A stretch of DNA of 64,000 bases from Oenanthe sinensis (Eukaryota; Streptophyta; Magnoliopsida; Apiales; Apiaceae): positions 52,267,455-52,331,454 of the forward strand of contig CM053799.1 in NCBI GenBank assembly GCA_028671895.1, in the 5' to 3' direction. The translations under genes and the position numbers were made by a program. How positions within the stretch are numbered: position 1 is the first letter of the stretch; each line of letters starts with the position of its first letter. The notes under the pieces were generated by a model. The model had not been told where the DNA came from. It saw nothing but the letters and a program-made list of their open reading frames with translations, and ran no database searches. Below are positions 62,126 to 64,000 of this stretch, one piece after another.

Positions 62126-63686
62126 TGTTGGTGTAGGTGCCCTAGAGGCAATACAATGTTTATTTTGATAAACCTTTATGTCAATTGATTATTCAATAAA
62201 CATATTTATTATTACTTTAATTACTGCGATATATTTGTTAGCATAATAAATGTCCTTAGAATCATGATACACATTGTATAGTTTAGTACATGACTTGAAC
62301 TTGAGATTATATAATATATCATATTCTTAAATGTCCCTAGTCGAGTATTATTATTATAGGACAATAATAATACATAAATAGACTAGTATGTTGTTTGACT
62401 GATAACCACATCTCATTGGTTATAAGTATGGGGATACTAAAGTCAATACATAGGTACATGTAGGAGTACATGATACTGGACAGACCCACAGTGAGATTCT
62501 TCATGTTTAATAAAGTCATAAGAAAGACTCACAGTGATAATGGTGTAATGATCCTTTGACTTGAGATCATTATATTTCTATACGAGGATTAATATACTTT
62601 GACTACATTAAAAGTTACCTTTGACCGGGTGATGATAAAAGTGGACATCGGGTATATCATGAGTCGTATGAGAAATATGAATGATAGATAAAGGATTTAA
62701 CCCTCCTATAATTAGGAGAGATATTATTGGCCTCTTGATTGAGTGAGACTATAAAATGCATGGCCGTGCTCAAATAATGATTTGTTTTCATAGTCTACTC
62801 ATGGATCAAGTAAACCCGGATTAAATGTTGAAGAGGATGACTAAATACATGCCTCGAGTTTAATCTATAATATATATGGTTAAATGGATTATATTACACG
62901 GAAACATTAATCACGAAAGGTTTTATCGAATCACGATTTAATTATTATTTAATTGGGTAGCAATGATGTATTACTAGATACCGCTCATTGTTTATAATTT
63001 TATTGGAGAATAAAATTATTGCTAATTAAATAATAGCCTATAGGGTCACACACATAGAGTACTTAAAGGAATAATTAATTTAAATTATAGATTTAAATTA
63101 ATTGATGATTATTTGAATTTTATTATATTAATTAAGTGAGACTTAATTAATTAAAATAATATAAATTCGAATTCGAATTTGAATTCTGCACTTAATAATT
63201 AAGTGTGACTTAGTTATTAATTAAATAATAAAATTCGGTTTTATTATCCTAAACCTACATGGGTTAGGCTTTGCTGTTATGGGTTGCTATTATGGGCCTA
63301 TTAACCAAACATTATAAATAGATAATGTAGGGTTAATAGGTATCTAGTTTTTAAGAAAAACGAACCCTAGCAGCAGCAAAGGCAGAGAGAAAAGGCAGAG
63401 GCAGAATTCGAAATCATCAAAGGAGGCTAGTACATCCATTCCGTAATCAAGATCGTGAGACGTTCTTGAAGGTGCTCGTGTGGATACCATAGAGGTGCTT
63501 TCGAGAGGAAGACACAAGTCATGAAAGCTAGGATCTCCGTTGAGTTCGTGTAAGTCAAGACCAGACAAAGGTATGATTCCGTTTCACCATAATCTGTCAA
63601 TCTTATACATGATCCTGCGTTAGGGTTCCGAAATTTTCGTTATATTTACGTTTAATCCGCTGCGTTTTATGCCTCGGAACCCAACA
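62126..63686 (+). repeat. 3' LTR of copia element C
   Basis: Same length and ends as the 5' copy, followed by TATTC. About 12 single-base differences are scattered over 1561 bp. Confidence 0.97.
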
Positions 63687-63801
63687 TATTCTACCTATTT
63701 TTTATAATATATATATAAATATTTCAAAATTTTGAGTAAAGACACCCTGATTATAAGCATGCATTGCTTATATATGAACTCATGCAAATATAAAAAGAAA
63801 G

Positions 63802-63873
<72 letters not shown>

Positions 63874-64000
63874 CTACTTTAGTTACCTAATCATTCACAA
63901 AATCAATTTACGAATCGATATGTCATATGTGATTCATGCAAGTAAACGAAATGAGTCCGGTTCAAGAACAGTAAAGTAACTTCGAATAGGTGCGGGATCA
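63687..64000. other. Right flank of element C
   Basis: AT-rich sequence with a long (AT)n run at 63805-63872 and no gene signal. Confidence 0.6.
63805..63872. repeat. (AT)n microsatellite
   Basis: Uninterrupted TA dinucleotide run of more than 60 bases. Confidence 0.97.

Larger units (their letters stand above)
54809..63686 (+). mobile_element. Copia element C, full length, recent insertion
   Basis: LTRs at 54809-56369 and 62126-63686 (both 1561 bp), PBS at 56371, polypurine tract ending 62125, and a perfect TATTC duplication (54804-54808 and 63687-63691). By hand comparison the LTRs differ at about 12 positions and have no length difference, indicating a young insertion. A leader of about 2.2 kb with repeat arrays precedes one long open gag-pol frame. 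The pol frame has an in-frame deletion in RT, so the copy is probably non-autonomous. Confidence 0.97.

Overview
This window is repeat-dominated nuclear DNA of a flowering plant, almost certainly a eudicot. It has plant Ty1/copia retrotransposons with long LTRs, a CACTA element, L1-type LINEs, Stowaway and hAT-like MITEs, and an intron-rich plant gene. AT content is high and no operons are present. Repeat style hints at an asterid, perhaps Apiaceae, but the species cannot be fixed from sequence alone. No tRNA, rRNA or CRISPR locus was seen.

Left third (1-23663): a minus-strand Sirevirus-like copia fragment with its 5' LTR (1-2193) is followed by an LTR-like piece (2224-3060). Then comes a three-level nest. 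A degenerate plus-strand copia element B (3061-4396 and 21006-23663, 3' LTR 22262-23663) is split inside its RT/RNase H region by a 16.6-kb CACTA transposon (4397-21005, TSD AGT). The CACTA element is itself interrupted by a full-length but dead copia element A (10275-20935, TSD ATATG).

Middle (23664-45042): an AT-rich stretch with MITEs leads to the one host gene that looks intact. It is a four-exon ankyrin-repeat/PGG membrane protein of the ACD6/ITN1 type (27593-45042), whose exons join in frame to about 750 codons. Its 10.4-kb first intron holds decayed endogenous pararetrovirus (caulimovirid) sequence on the minus strand, broken by an L1-type LINE and by Stowaway MITEs. Introns 2 and 3 carry further MITEs.

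Right third (45043-64000): an intron-bearing pseudogene fragment of mitochondrial chaperonin CPN60 (46860-47950), a likely solo LTR of family B (48121-49493), a second LINE fragment (50515-52490), and a young copia element C (54809-63686). Element C has 1561-bp LTRs differing at about 12 sites and TSD TATTC. Its 1176-codon polyprotein frame is open but has lost the front of reverse transcriptase.

A short motif, CAGAGTTTA/TAAACTCTG, recurs as inverted-repeat arrays in otherwise different copia elements: the LTRs of family B, the LTR and a coding linker of the leftmost element, and a higher-order array in the leader of element C. Other LTRs here use the same layout with different motifs.
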